Shown here one piece after another: positions 1 through 8,519 of a stretch of DNA of 64,000 nt. Both the position numbers and the translations under genes were made by a program. Position 1 is the first letter of the stretch. Every line of letters starts with the position of its first letter. Under the pieces are notes generated by a model. It had not been told where the DNA came from. It saw only the letters and a list, made by a program, of their open reading frames with translations, and did not search any database. The stretch is from Paraburkholderia bryophila (GTDB taxonomy: Bacteria; Pseudomonadota; Gammaproteobacteria; Burkholderiales; Burkholderiaceae), in assembly GCF_013409255.1 (NCBI RefSeq), contig NZ_JACCAS010000002.1, positions 1,922,001 through 1,986,000 of the forward strand. Direction: 5' to 3'.

Positions 1-132
1 CGCACATTGCGTGCCGCGTCCAGAAACGACAAAACGCCCGCCCCTATTGTGCAGGGAGCGGGCGCTGTTCGCGGCGGCGCGGTTTGCCGCGCCATATCGC
101 GTGATGCTTCAGCAATTCACCGAGGTCGCAGC

Positions 133-552
133 TTACGCGACTTGCAGGCGAACCGCGACGTTGTTGCGCGTAGCGTTCGAGTACGGGCAAACCTGGTGAG
201 CGGCGTCGACCAGTTCCTTCGCGGCGGCTGCCTCTAGACCCGGCAGCGACACCCGCAGTTCGATGTCGAGTGCGAAACCGCCGTTGTCGTTCGGGCCGAT
301 GCCGACTTCCGCGGTGACTTGAGTGTCAGCCGGCAGCGTCTGCTTGTGCTGACCGGCGACGAACTTCATCGCGCTCAGGAAACACGCCGAGTAGCCTGCG
401 GCAAACAGTTGTTCCGGATTCGTGCCCGCTGTACCGTTGCCGCCGAGTTCGCGCGGCGCCGCCAGCTTAACGTCCAATGCGTTGTCCGCCGATACTGCGC
501 GGCCGTCGCGGCCACCGGTGCTCGTTGCGCTGGTCTTGTACAGAATGTTCAT
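133..552 (-). CDS. ohr: Organic hydroperoxide resistance protein (Ohr/OsmC family)
   Basis: Thiol peroxidase of 139 residues that reduces organic hydroperoxides in the cytoplasm. The two family cysteines are visible: Cys57 in YSACFLSAM and Cys122 in QVCPYSNATR, with the NPEQLFAAGYSAC block before the first. Length matches typical Ohr proteins (about 140). The start was set at the MNILYKTSAT methionine because GGAG lies just upstream; a longer reading frame upstream is arginine-rich and unlike the family. It follows ohrR on the same strand, with 169 bases between, so it probably has its own OhrR-controlled promoter. Family identity is clear; regulation is inferred from the arrangement. Confidence 0.95.
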   Translation of the reverse strand: MNILYKTSATSTGGRDGRAVSADNALDVKLAAPRELGGNGTAGTNPEQLFAAGYSACFLSAMKFVAGQHKQTLPADTQVTAEVGIGPNDNGGFALDIELRVSLPGLEAAAAKELVDAAHQVCPYSNATRNNVAVRLQVA

Positions 553-654
553 GGTGCTGCTCCTTTGTCTCGGTTGTCGGGATCTGCATGGTTGCCGCTG
601 TTTGCCCGCCGTTCTGGCGGAGCGCTTTGGAAGCGGCATATGACTAAGATAGTA

Positions 655-671
655 CACAAATCATTAGTGTG
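655..671. promoter_or_regulatory. Candidate OhrR operator upstream of ohr
   Basis: An AT-rich imperfect dyad with CACA and TGTG arms lies in the ohrR-ohr gap, about 100 bases upstream of the ohr start. It resembles part of the better GCACAA/TTGTGC dyad upstream of ohrR. Assignment to OhrR is inferred from position and partial similarity. Confidence 0.4.
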
Positions 672-721
672 CAAATGAAATTTCACATGGAGCCGATAGC
701 CGGCCCGATGCACCAGGCGGA

Positions 722-1174
722 CTAGTGGTCCATGTAATCGTTGAGGGTAGTCCGCAAACGTGTCAAATCGTCGCGCAAACGCAGCAGGAATTCTGGTGTC
801 TGCTGGGTCGCGCAGAAGATTTCGGCGGGCACTTCGCGCGCCTGGCGTTTCAGCGCGGTGCCGGCTTTGGTCAGGCGGATGTACACCAGTCGTTCATCGT
901 CGACGCCGCGTACGCGCTCCAGCAGGCCTTGCGACTCGAGGCGCTTGAGCAGCGGCGTGACCGTCGCGGAATCGAGATTCAGACGCGCGGCCATGTCCTT
1001 GACCGTGACGTCGTCGCTCTCCCACAGCACCAGCATGGCCAGGTATTGCGGGTAGGTGAGCCCTAGCTTGTCGAGCAGCGGCTTGTAGGCTTTCGTCATG
1101 GCAAGCGAAGTCGAATAGAGCGCGAAGCAAAGTTGCTCGTCGAGCGTGAAGGGCAAAGCGGGGCGCTGGGTCAT
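722..1174 (-). CDS. ohrR: MarR-family peroxide sensor OhrR
   Basis: Transcriptional repressor of 150 residues that senses organic peroxides and controls ohr. The sensing cysteine is Cys16 in LDEQLCFALYS, the usual N-terminal OhrR position, and a second cysteine, Cys121 (EIFCATQQ), suggests the two-cysteine subtype known from Xanthomonas. The winged helix-turn-helix spans about residues 45-100 (MAARLNLDSATVTPLLKRLE, then a DDERLVYIR wing). It lies upstream of ohr on the same strand. A perfect inverted repeat 38 bases upstream of its start suggests autoregulation. Confidence 0.93.
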   Translation of the reverse strand: MTQRPALPFTLDEQLCFALYSTSLAMTKAYKPLLDKLGLTYPQYLAMLVLWESDDVTVKDMAARLNLDSATVTPLLKRLESQGLLERVRGVDDERLVYIRLTKAGTALKRQAREVPAEIFCATQQTPEFLLRLRDDLTRLRTTLNDYMDH

Positions 1175-1211
1175 GATGCATCTCGTCTGGAATAGCGCAC
1201 AAATAGATTGC

Positions 1212-1227
1212 GCACAAACTATTGTGC
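1212..1227. promoter_or_regulatory. Perfect inverted repeat upstream of ohrR, probable OhrR operator
   Basis: GCACAA, four bases, then TTGTGC: a perfect dyad 38 bases before the ohrR start. A second GCGCACAAA copy sits at 1195-1203 in direct orientation. MarR-type regulators bind such short dyads, so autoregulation of ohrR is the likely role. Confidence 0.55.
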
Positions 1228-1321
1228 CGCAAATCGATGTGCGATGACGAGTGCTGGGAAAGGGCGGGGAAAGGGCGGGCGCCAGAACAGCGCCCGCGCC
1301 TGAACAGCTTTCAGGCTTGAA

Positions 1322-2128
1322 TCAAGCCGCCGGCGTGGTCGGCAGATCCGGCGTCTCGGGCGTTTGCACGCCGAAGCAGCCGCGGTACGTCGCGTAAAAC
1401 GAGCAATACAGCATGGTCGTGACGATCATCGTGGCGGGCATGAGCACCGCGAACGCGAAGTCGGCCGCGCCCAGCGCCTGCATCAGCGCCGACAAACCGA
1501 GCGATACCGTGGTCGCGGCAGCGAACCACAGCGCGCCGAACACGATAAACGCGCCACGATTGCGCCAGCAGCTGACCACGCTGAAGAACATGGCCTTCAT
1601 GGGCGGCACGTCGTGCCAGGCGGCGAGAATCGGCGAGAACCAGAAAATCATCGCCACCGGAATGTAGAGCGCGAACGCGGCGAGGATCGCGAGCGGGATA
1701 TTGCTGTTGGCGATCGCTTCCTGATCCATGGCGGCGGCGCCGAGCATGACCTTCAGCAGCATGCCGCCGTCGGCGAGCGCCGAACCGGCCAGCACCAGCG
1801 CCATCGCGACGACATACAGCACGCCGAGCACCAGCAGCCGTTTGGCGACCACCGGACCATACGAGTGAAAGCCATCGACCAGAATGGTCGGGAACACCGG
1901 CTTGCCGGCGATCGTATTACGGCACGCGGCCATGAACCCGACCGCGACGCCCGGGATAAACGCCAGCGGCAATACGCCGCCGATCACCGGGATCTGCGCC
2001 ACGAGCGTCATGACCAGCAAATAGGTGAAGAACAGCGTCAGGAAAGCGAGCGGGTTCTTGCGGAACAGCCAGATACCCTGCCGGAACCATACGTAGCCGG
2101 TTTTCGCGGGGACTTCGATCAGTTGCAT
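1322..2128 (-). CDS. BPSS1780-type integral membrane protein
   Basis: Inner-membrane protein of 268 residues with about five or six hydrophobic helices (for example residues 28-65, 95-125, 145-170, 185-225 and 230-245). It is recognisable as the Burkholderia BPSS1780 membrane family by [22 protein letters not shown] and the [15 protein letters not shown] block. No enzymatic motif is visible and the function is unknown. Its start overlaps the end of thrB by ten bases, so the two are translationally linked in one operon. The C-terminal tail ([13 protein letters not shown]) is proline-rich and probably flexible. Confidence 0.8.
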   Translation of the reverse strand: MQLIEVPAKTGYVWFRQGIWLFRKNPLAFLTLFFTYLLVMTLVAQIPVIGGVLPLAFIPGVAVGFMAACRNTIAGKPVFPTILVDGFHSYGPVVAKRLLVLGVLYVVAMALVLAGSALADGGMLLKVMLGAAAMDQEAIANSNIPLAILAAFALYIPVAMIFWFSPILAAWHDVPPMKAMFFSVVSCWRNRGAFIVFGALWFAAATTVSLGLSALMQALGAADFAFAVLMPATMIVTTMLYCSFYATYRGCFGVQTPETPDLPTTPAA

Positions 2129-3114
2129 GAGGTATGAATGCCTGGGAGTGCAACGCCGGAAAGGCGTTCGCGCAGAATGCGCTCGAAATGGCCGGGGTCG
2201 TGCGGTTTAAGCAGTTCAGCCGCGCGTGGCAAATGAAAATCATACAGGCGCGAGACCCAGAAACGGTACGCGCCCGCGCGCAACATGTCGCCCCAGTGGC
2301 GGTTTTCTTCGGCGGTGAACGGTCGCACGGTCTGATATGCGCGCAGCATGGCCTCGGTGCGCTCGTCGTTCAGCTTGCCGGTGGCGAGGTCGACGCACCA
2401 GTCGTTGACGGCGACCGCGATGTCGAACAGCCACTTGTCGCAGCCGGCGAAATAGAAGTCGAAGAAGCCGCCGAGGCGCACTTCGTGGCCCGTGTCCGGC
2501 GCGGCGTGCGCGAACATGGCGTTGTCGCGGAACAGATCGGCGTGGCAGGGGCCTTCGGGCAGCGCGGCGTAATCGGCCGACGCGAAGAATGCTTCCTGAT
2601 GCGCCAGTTCGGACACCAGCAGATCGCGCTGCTCGCCTTCCAGAAACGGCAGGACGGTCGGCACGGTTTCCTGCCACCACGGCAGGCTGCGCAGATTCGG
2701 CTGGTAGCGCGGATAGTCGCGGCCCGCGAGGTGCATGCGCGCCATCATCTGTCCGACTTCGACGCAGTGTTCGACGCCCGGCGACAATTCCGGCACGCCT
2801 TCCAGCTTGGTGACGATGGTCGCGGGCTTGCCGCTCAACGTGCCGAACAGCGTGCCGTCTTCGCGCGGCAGCGGATCAGGCACGGGCACGCGATGCGCGG
2901 CCAGATGCTGCATGAGGTCGAGATAGAACGGCAGTTGCTCGGCCGTCAGCTTTTCGAAAATCGTGAGGACGTATTCGCCGCGCGTCGTCGTCAGAAAGAA
3001 GTTGCTGTTCTCGATGCCGGACGAGATGCCACGCAACTCGACGACGTCGCCGAGATCGTAGTGGCACATCCATTCAGCTAGTTGGGATTCGGTGACAGCA
3101 GTGAAGACAGCCAT
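2119..3114 (-). CDS. thrB: Homoserine kinase, aminoglycoside-phosphotransferase-like type
   Basis: Phosphorylates L-homoserine with ATP in the threonine pathway. The 331 residues carry the APH-fold signatures: the catalytic loop HADLFRDN at 191-198 and the metal-binding FFDFYFAG at about 217-224, with a nucleotide-binding N-lobe ([14 protein letters not shown] at 30-43). This is the pseudomonad/betaproteobacterial ThrB type, not the GHMP kinase of E. coli. It is followed by an overlapping membrane-protein gene. In pseudomonads thrB neighbours a DUF2782 gene and polA; here a similar small exported protein lies upstream and polA about 5 kb away. Confidence 0.93.
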   Translation of the reverse strand: MAVFTAVTESQLAEWMCHYDLGDVVELRGISSGIENSNFFLTTTRGEYVLTIFEKLTAEQLPFYLDLMQHLAAHRVPVPDPLPREDGTLFGTLSGKPATIVTKLEGVPELSPGVEHCVEVGQMMARMHLAGRDYPRYQPNLRSLPWWQETVPTVLPFLEGEQRDLLVSELAHQEAFFASADYAALPEGPCHADLFRDNAMFAHAAPDTGHEVRLGGFFDFYFAGCDKWLFDIAVAVNDWCVDLATGKLNDERTEAMLRAYQTVRPFTAEENRHWGDMLRAGAYRFWVSRLYDFHLPRAAELLKPHDPGHFERILRERLSGVALPGIHTSCN

Positions 3115-3416
3115 GCGGGAAACGTCGGATCAAGTTGGTCGGGCTGGCTCGGTGCGGCCAGTGCGAGGTGTGGCAAAAGCGGTGACAAAAACGGTGGTGA
3201 AACGGCGACAACAGCAAAGACAGGAAACGCTGGCGGAGGCGGTGTCGAACACACGGTCCGTCAGGGCCGTCGAGCGAGCGCGGTATCACAACGCCGTATC
3301 GCCTAAGTGAAGTCCGTTCGGCAAGCAGGCTGAAAGCCCGGGGAGACGCTGCGCAACGTGCGCGCATCCGGCTCGGCGGTCCGCACAGGACCGTCGCGCC
3401 GCGACGTCTCAAACCA
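3115..3416. other. Intergenic region upstream of thrB, no gene seen
   Basis: About 300 bases between the thrB start and the end of the small exported protein gene. The sequence is GC-rich, with no convincing ORF, intrinsic terminator or repeat. The thrB promoter is presumably here, but no clear -35/-10 pair could be named. Confidence 0.6.
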
Positions 3417-3812
3417 TCAATAGCTCAAATGCACGGACGGCAAACGCGTGCTGGCCTGGCCGTTGTCGCGCACCTTCGGCGATGTGTCGAGCGGCGCGCT
3501 CATCTGATAACGCGTGCCGAGGTTCGAATGCACATTGATTTCGACGGGCTTGCCTTTGTCGCGGTATTCGGTGATTTCGGTGCCGTTGCCGCTTTTTTCG
3601 TAGAAGCTCGGTGTACGCGGGACATTGATTTCGACCTTCGAACTGACCTCGGCGGCCGGACGATTGATCTTCTCCAGGTCGGGCAAGCCGGCGCGTTCAT
3701 TGGCCGACTGGGGTGCACCGGGGGCCGGAGTGTCATCGACAGGCTGGGCAGCCATCGCGGCATTGCCAAAGGCGAGAGCCAGTGCAACGGCGACGGGAAG
3801 GAGCGGCTTCAT
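3417..3812 (-). CDS. Small exported protein, DUF2782-like
   Basis: Protein of 131 residues with a signal peptide (MKPLLPVAVALALAFGNAAM, predicted cleavage near residue 21), so probably periplasmic. The mature part is hydrophilic and proline-rich, with the segment NGTEITEYRDKGKPVEINV that resembles DUF2782 proteins. Those proteins sit between thrB and polA in pseudomonads, and the context here agrees. The start was chosen at the signal-peptide methionine, which has GGAG seven bases upstream; the longer frame upstream is not family-like. Function is unknown. Confidence 0.75.
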   Translation of the reverse strand: MKPLLPVAVALALAFGNAAMAAQPVDDTPAPGAPQSANERAGLPDLEKINRPAAEVSSKVEINVPRTPSFYEKSGNGTEITEYRDKGKPVEINVHSNLGTRYQMSAPLDTSPKVRDNGQASTRLPSVHLSY

Positions 3813-4012
3813 GGTGATTCTCCAATATGGTGGCCCGATTCTAGCAAATCCAGCCAGGCCTACGGGCGCGATCGCCTTATTTTGCGCCGCTTTCGCGCGG
3901 CGCGCGCGCAATCTTGCCGGGCTTGCGGAGGCAGAGGTTACACGCGCTGCAAGGTCATTTGGCGATCGCGGGTTCCGTGGTAATGTCGTTGCATCAATCG
4001 AGGCGAATGAAG

Positions 4013-5539
4013 ATGAACAACGATACCAATCAACGCGCGGTGCAGACTCCCGCCAACAGCTTCCCAACCGAATCCTTCGACGACGCCACCGAGGCCGTCA
4101 CCTACCTCTCGGCGATTTACGAAGCGAACACCTCGTTCCTGCGCGACGCTTTTGCGCGCTACCGCCGCAACGAATTGTTCGAACGCCGGGTGCGCGCCTG
4201 CTACCCGTTCGTGCGCGTGCGGACCGAGGTCAACACGCATATTGATTCGCGTCGCTCGTATGGTTTCGTCGCGGGTCCGGGCATGTTCGAGACGACCGTG
4301 ACGCGACCGGATCTGTTCGGCGATTACTATCGCGAGCAATTGCGTTTGCTTGCCAAGAATCATCATGTGAAGATCGAAGTGGGCGTGTCGGAGCAACCGA
4401 TTCCGATTCACTTCGCGTTCGCCGAGGGCATTCACCTTGAAGGCGATCTGGATCGCGAACGCCTGTTCCTGATGCGCGACGTGTTCGACGTGCCCGACCT
4501 CGCGTTGCTCGACGACCGTATCGTCAACGGCACGTATGAGCCGCTGCCGGGCGAGCCGCATCCGCTCGCGCTGTTCACGGCGGCGCGGGTCGATTTCTCG
4601 CTGCATCGACTGAAGCACTATACGGCGACGTCGCCCACGCATTGCCAGAACTACGTGCTGTACACGAACTACCAGTTCTATATCGACGAGTTCGTCAAAC
4701 TCGGCCGTACGATGATGGCCCATACCGACGACGAAGAACTGCGCGCCTATCGCAGCGAATACACGTCGTTCGTCGAACCCGGCGACGTGATCACGTACAA
4801 CGAGAATCTCGGCGAAGAGGCGCAGGAAGGCACGCCGCCGCCCCGTCTGCCGCAAATGCCCGCGTATCACCTGAAGCGCGCCGATGGTAGCGGCATCACG
4901 ATGGTCAACATCGGCGTCGGGCCGTCGAACGCGAAGACGATCACCGATCACATCGCCGTGCTGCGTCCGCATGCGTGGATCATGCTCGGCCACTGCGCGG
5001 GTCTGCGCAATACGCAGCGTCTCGGCGACTACGTGCTCGCGCACGGTTATGTGCGCGAGGATCACGTGCTCGACGATGATTTGCCGCTGTGGGTGCCGAT
5101 TCCGGCGCTCGCCGAAGTGCAGGTGGCGCTGGAGCGCGCGGTCGCGCAGATCACGCAACTGGACGGCGTTGAGCTCAAGCGTGTGATGCGTACGGGCACT
5201 GTTGCGAGCGTGGATAACCGCAACTGGGAGTTGCGGGATCATCGCGAGCCGGTGCAGCGGTTATCGCAAAGCCGTGCGGTCGCGCTCGATATGGAAAGCG
5301 CGACGATTGCCGCGAACGGCTTCCGTTTCCGGGTGCCTTACGGGACCTTGCTTTGTGTGTCGGATAAGCCGCTGCATGGCGAGTTGAAGCTGCCCGGCAT
5401 GGCCGATCAGTTTTATCGCGCGCAGGTCGATCAGCATCTGCAGATCGGCGTGAAGGCGATGGAGCTATTGCGGATGAACGGGCTGCATCGGTTGCATAGC
5501 CGGAAGCTGCGGAGTTTCGCGGAAGTGGCGTTTCAGTAA
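4013..5539 (+). CDS. amn: AMP nucleosidase
   Basis: Cleaves AMP to adenine and ribose 5-phosphate, adjusting adenylate pools in the cytoplasm. About 508 residues, slightly longer than the 484-residue E. coli enzyme. The N-terminal regulatory domain covers about residues 20-180, and the C-terminal phosphorylase-like domain carries NIGVGPSNAKTITDHIAVLRP, GHCAGLRNTQRLGDY, VALDMESATIAANG and the SDKPLHGELKLPG segment. Two ATG codons lie six bases apart; the second (4013) is nine bases from the GAGG at 4000-4003 and is preferred over the first (4007), which is only three bases away. Confidence 0.93.
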   Translation: MNNDTNQRAVQTPANSFPTESFDDATEAVTYLSAIYEANTSFLRDAFARYRRNELFERRVRACYPFVRVRTEVNTHIDSRRSYGFVAGPGMFETTVTRPDLFGDYYREQLRLLAKNHHVKIEVGVSEQPIPIHFAFAEGIHLEGDLDRERLFLMRDVFDVPDLALLDDRIVNGTYEPLPGEPHPLALFTAARVDFSLHRLKHYTATSPTHCQNYVLYTNYQFYIDEFVKLGRTMMAHTDDEELRAYRSEYTSFVEPGDVITYNENLGEEAQEGTPPPRLPQMPAYHLKRADGSGITMVNIGVGPSNAKTITDHIAVLRPHAWIMLGHCAGLRNTQRLGDYVLAHGYVREDHVLDDDLPLWVPIPALAEVQVALERAVAQITQLDGVELKRVMRTGTVASVDNRNWELRDHREPVQRLSQSRAVALDMESATIAANGFRFRVPYGTLLCVSDKPLHGELKLPGMADQFYRAQVDQHLQIGVKAMELLRMNGLHRLHSRKLRSFAEVAFQ

Positions 5540-5571
5540 GTTAGCGGCCTTTGAGAGGCGGGGCTCGGGCC

Positions 5572-6102
5572 TCACATCTGCCCGAACCCCGTTAACCCGA
5601 TCAAACTCCCCGCCGCCAGCAGCCACAGCGGATGAATCCGCGTCTTCAGCGACAACGCAGTTGTAAACGCAGTAATCCCCCAGGCAATCGCCGTCGGATC
5701 CGACGCCTTGGCGATCAGCACTGCGCTTGCCGCGACAATTCCGGCCGTCACCGGCACCAGTCCCAACTGCGCGTAACTCCGCCACGGACGATCCTTAAAC
5801 CGCTCCCAGGCATGCAATGCCAGTATCGTCACAATCGACGACGGCCCGAACTTCGCCACGGAAGTCACCAGCATCCCCGCCCAACCGGCCACGTGCCAAC
5901 CCACCAGCGTGACGATCATCAGATTGGGCCCCGGCGCGGCCTGCGCGAGCGCGAACAGCGCGCTGAATTCGCTGGCCGGCATCCAGTGATGCACGTCCAC
6001 CACCTGGCGCTGCATCTCCGGAAGAATCGTATTACCGCCGCCGAACGCGAGCAGCGAAAGCTGACTGAAAATAACAGCGAGAGCAATGAGCGTGTCGTTC
6101 AT
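5572..6102 (-). CDS. Chromate transporter, second half-size subunit
   Basis: Membrane protein of 176 residues of the CHR family, here in split form: each protein has one CHR domain instead of two fused halves. Visible are the LLAFGGGNTILPEMQRQVV and FALAQAAPGPNLMIVTLVGW segments typical of CHR domains, and about five hydrophobic helices. Its ATG overlaps the stop of the preceding half-gene by four bases (ATGA), so the pair is translated together. The two proteins probably form a heteromeric exporter for chromate or another oxyanion; the substrate is inferred from family only. Confidence 0.85.
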   Translation of the reverse strand: MNDTLIALAVIFSQLSLLAFGGGNTILPEMQRQVVDVHHWMPASEFSALFALAQAAPGPNLMIVTLVGWHVAGWAGMLVTSVAKFGPSSIVTILALHAWERFKDRPWRSYAQLGLVPVTAGIVAASAVLIAKASDPTAIAWGITAFTTALSLKTRIHPLWLLAAGSLIGLTGFGQM

Positions 6103-6668
6103 CGTGCGCTCCTCGACGCGATGTAGATGCTGAGCGGCGTCAGGACCAGCATGGTCGGCAGCAGCGGCAGCCGCAAGATTGCAATCGCGATGAAACCGAG
6201 CACGGCGATCAGTGCGCCCAGTGGTTTGCCGCGCAACGGCAGCACGATCTTCACCGCCATCGCGATCAACAGACCGGCCGCCGCAGCGGCAAGCCCGGCA
6301 AACAGATGACGAACATGCGGGTCGTTCTGCGTATGTTCGTACAGCACGCCGAGTCCGATCACCACCAGCGAAGGCCCCGCGATCAACCCAAGCAGGCCGG
6401 CCAGCGCCCCCGGCACGCCGCGAAAGCGCATGCCCATGGCCACCGACAGATTGATGACATTGCCGCCAGGGAGAAATTGGCACAGCCCCAGCAGGTCGGT
6501 GAATTCTTCCCCGCTCAGCCAGCGGCGCTGTTCGACCAGCGCGCGCCGCGCCAACGGCAGTGCGCCGCCGAAAGAGATCAGCCCGAGGCCGAGAAAACCG
6601 CCGAAAATTTCCCGCAGCGTGGGCGTCGGCGCCAGGCCGGTCTCGGATGAGGTGAGGTCGTGATCCAT
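6099..6668 (-). CDS. Chromate transporter, first half-size subunit
   Basis: CHR-family membrane protein of 189 residues with FLGLGLISFGGALPLARRALVEQRRWL and the LCQFLPGGNVINLSVAMG motif, followed by several hydrophobic helices. The start was placed at the MDHDLTSSETG methionine, since the frame upstream reads into the divergent LysR gene. It is the first gene of a two-gene unit with the downstream half-transporter (four-base overlap). A divergent LysR regulator begins 97 bases away and probably controls the pair. Confidence 0.85.
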   Translation of the reverse strand: MDHDLTSSETGLAPTPTLREIFGGFLGLGLISFGGALPLARRALVEQRRWLSGEEFTDLLGLCQFLPGGNVINLSVAMGMRFRGVPGALAGLLGLIAGPSLVVIGLGVLYEHTQNDPHVRHLFAGLAAAAAGLLIAMAVKIVLPLRGKPLGALIAVLGFIAIAILRLPLLPTMLVLTPLSIYIASRSAR

Positions 6669-6744
6669 ATCGCTAAGCTTCCAGTTCAAGCTCAGCAGGT
6701 TAGCGCCGAACTGACTGCATGCAAAACGATTTCTCGGCGCGGCT

Positions 6745-6763
6745 TTGTGACTTAGAATCACAA
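6745..6763 (+). promoter_or_regulatory. Perfect dyad overlapping a -10 box, directly before a LysR start
   Basis: TTGTGA, seven bases, TCACAA forms a perfect inverted repeat ending two bases before the LysR ATG at 6766. The central bases contain TAGAAT (6753-6758), a good -10 hexamer, which would put transcription start at or next to the ATG. No Shine-Dalgarno is present. This suggests a leaderless mRNA with an operator over its promoter. Confidence 0.5.
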
Positions 6764-6765
6764 GC

Positions 6766-7683
6766 ATGGCCCGTAACCTTCCTCCTTTTCCGGCGCTGCG
6801 CGCCTTCGAAGCCGCGGCACGGCATGAAAGCTTCACCGCGGCGGCGAACGAATTGCATGTGACGCACGGTGCAATCAGCCGCCAGGTCGCGGCTTTCGAA
6901 ACGTGGCTCGGCGTGCAGGTGTTCCACCGTCGCGGCAAACGCGTGCGTCTTACCGACGACGGCCGCCGTTATCTGTCCACCGTGCAGGCCGCGTTCGACA
7001 GCATCGCGCTCGCCACCGATCAACTGCGCGACAGCGGCGTCGTTCAGGTGCTGCGCGTGAACGCGCTACCCACCTTCGCGATGAAGTGGTTGTTGCCGCG
7101 CCTGCATCAGTTCCAACGCAAGGTGCCGAATGTGGAGCTGCGGCTATCCACGTCGAACGCGCCCGTGGACACCCTGGAGAGTTTCGACGTCGCGGTGCGG
7201 CGCGGCCCGGCACATTGGCCGAACTGCGTGAGCGGTCATTTTCTGGGCGAAAGCGAGATTCCTGTATGTAGTCCCGCGCTGTTGCAGCGCTCGCCGATCA
7301 AAGTCGCCGACGATCTCGCGCGGCACGTGCTGCTGCATTCCGACACGCGGCCGGATGCGTGGGCTAACTGGTTATCGGCGGCTGGGGTGACGGTGAAATG
7401 CCGCAAGAAGCAGTCGTTCGACCACTTCTATCTGGCCTTGCAGGCCGCGGTGGATGGTCTCGGCGTGGCGCTCGGCCCGTTGCCCCTGCTCGCAGATGAG
7501 CTGGTATCGGGGCGGCTCGTGGTGCCGCTGGCCGGTCCGCGTATCGACGCGCGCGGCTACTGGTGGGTGGCGAGGCGGGAGGTCGCGCAGGCGCCGCTGG
7601 TGGCGCTGTTCTGCGAATGGCTGCAGGCGCAGGGTGATCAGACCGATATAGTGGAAACGGGCAGCCTGGAGGCTGCCCGTTAG
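6766..7683 (+). CDS. LysR-family regulator (GcvA-like), divergent from the chromate transporter
   Basis: DNA-binding regulator of 305 residues. The helix-turn-helix at about residues 6-65 includes ALRAFEAAARHESFTAAANELHVTHGAISRQV, typical of the GcvA/AmpR branch; the effector-binding domain follows from about residue 90. It is divergent from the split chromate transporter and is the likely regulator of that pair. There is no ribosome-binding site, but a TAGAAT -10 box lies seven bases before the ATG, so translation may be leaderless. The last codons form one arm of a strong hairpin that ends right at the stop codon. Confidence 0.88.
   Translation: MARNLPPFPALRAFEAAARHESFTAAANELHVTHGAISRQVAAFETWLGVQVFHRRGKRVRLTDDGRRYLSTVQAAFDSIALATDQLRDSGVVQVLRVNALPTFAMKWLLPRLHQFQRKVPNVELRLSTSNAPVDTLESFDVAVRRGPAHWPNCVSGHFLGESEIPVCSPALLQRSPIKVADDLARHVLLHSDTRPDAWANWLSAAGVTVKCRKKQSFDHFYLALQAAVDGLGVALGPLPLLADELVSGRLVVPLAGPRIDARGYWWVARREVAQAPLVALFCEWLQAQGDQTDIVETGSLEAAR
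7657..7680. terminator. Hairpin overlapping the 3' end of the LysR gene
   Basis: Ten-base perfect stem (ACGGGCAGCC with its complement, loop TGGA) lies inside the final codons and abuts the TAG stop at 7681. It has no following T-run, so it is a weak or Rho-assisted terminator, or an mRNA-stabilising stem between this gene and the convergent LOG gene. Confidence 0.45.
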
Positions 7684-7774
7684 CGTTCACGAATGCATGG
7701 CATCGCGTTGTATGGCATCAAGCGGCATTCGCTTCGCACCGAAGCACGAAGCAAACACCGAACAACCCAACGCC

Positions 7775-8518
7775 TTACAGATAGAACATCCGGTCTTCAT
7801 CCGACTTCGCCGGATGCGGCTCCGTCTCTTCACGGTCTTCATAAAACTTCAGCACCGCTTCGAGCACCTGGTCCGGATCGTCGATCACCTGCATCAGATC
7901 CATGTCGGCCGGATTGATCAGGCCCATGGGCGTGAGCGAATTCTTGAACCACGCGAGCAGGCCTTCCCAAAACTCGGCGCCCACGAGAATGATCGGCACA
8001 TGGCGCGACTTTTTGGTTTGAATCAGCGTGAGCACTTCGGCCAGTTCGTCCAGCGTGCCGAAGCCGCCCGGCATCACGATCACCGCGTCCGAGTTCTTCA
8101 CGAACGTCACTTTGCGCGTGAAGAAATGACGGAAGCGCAGCGAGATGTCTTGCCACTGATTGCCCGATTGCTCGTGCGGCAGTTCGATGTTCAGGCCGAC
8201 CGACGGCGCCTTGCCGGCATGCGCGCCCTTGTTGGCCGCTTCCATGATGCCGGGGCCGCCGCCCGAGATCACCGCGAAGCCTGCGTCCGACAGCTTGCGC
8301 GCGATTTGCGTGGCGAGTTTGTAGTAGGGCGAGTTCGGTTTCAGGCGCGCTGAACCGTAGATGCTGACAGCCGGGCGAATCTCCGAGAGGTACTCGGTCG
8401 CCTCGATAAACTCTGCCATAATCGTGAACATCTGCCACGATGCGCGGGCCTTCTTAGCCGTAGCGCGCTCTTGATCTGCGAGTGATCGCAGACTCGGAAT
8501 CACTTTTCTCTTAGTCAT
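7775..8518 (-). CDS. LOG-family protein (cytokinin-riboside phosphoribohydrolase fold)
   Basis: Rossmann-like LOG family protein of 247 residues. Both hallmarks are present: GGGPGIMEAANKGA at about 86-99 and PGGFGTLDE at 150-158, which bind the nucleotide and cleave nucleoside 5'-monophosphates in characterised members. The N-terminal 45 residues are a charged extension. The chosen ATG lies one base from the divergent polA ATG; an internal start at residue 30 or 34 is possible but would remove family-like sequence. The physiological substrate is unknown. Confidence 0.85.
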   Translation of the reverse strand: MTKRKVIPSLRSLADQERATAKKARASWQMFTIMAEFIEATEYLSEIRPAVSIYGSARLKPNSPYYKLATQIARKLSDAGFAVISGGGPGIMEAANKGAHAGKAPSVGLNIELPHEQSGNQWQDISLRFRHFFTRKVTFVKNSDAVIVMPGGFGTLDELAEVLTLIQTKKSRHVPIILVGAEFWEGLLAWFKNSLTPMGLINPADMDLMQVIDDPDQVLEAVLKFYEDREETEPHPAKSDEDRMFYL

Positions 8519-8519
8519 A

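Noticed and set aside
1..132. Short plus-strand frames at the window start
   Set aside because: They overlap the ohr gene on the other strand and show no protein features.
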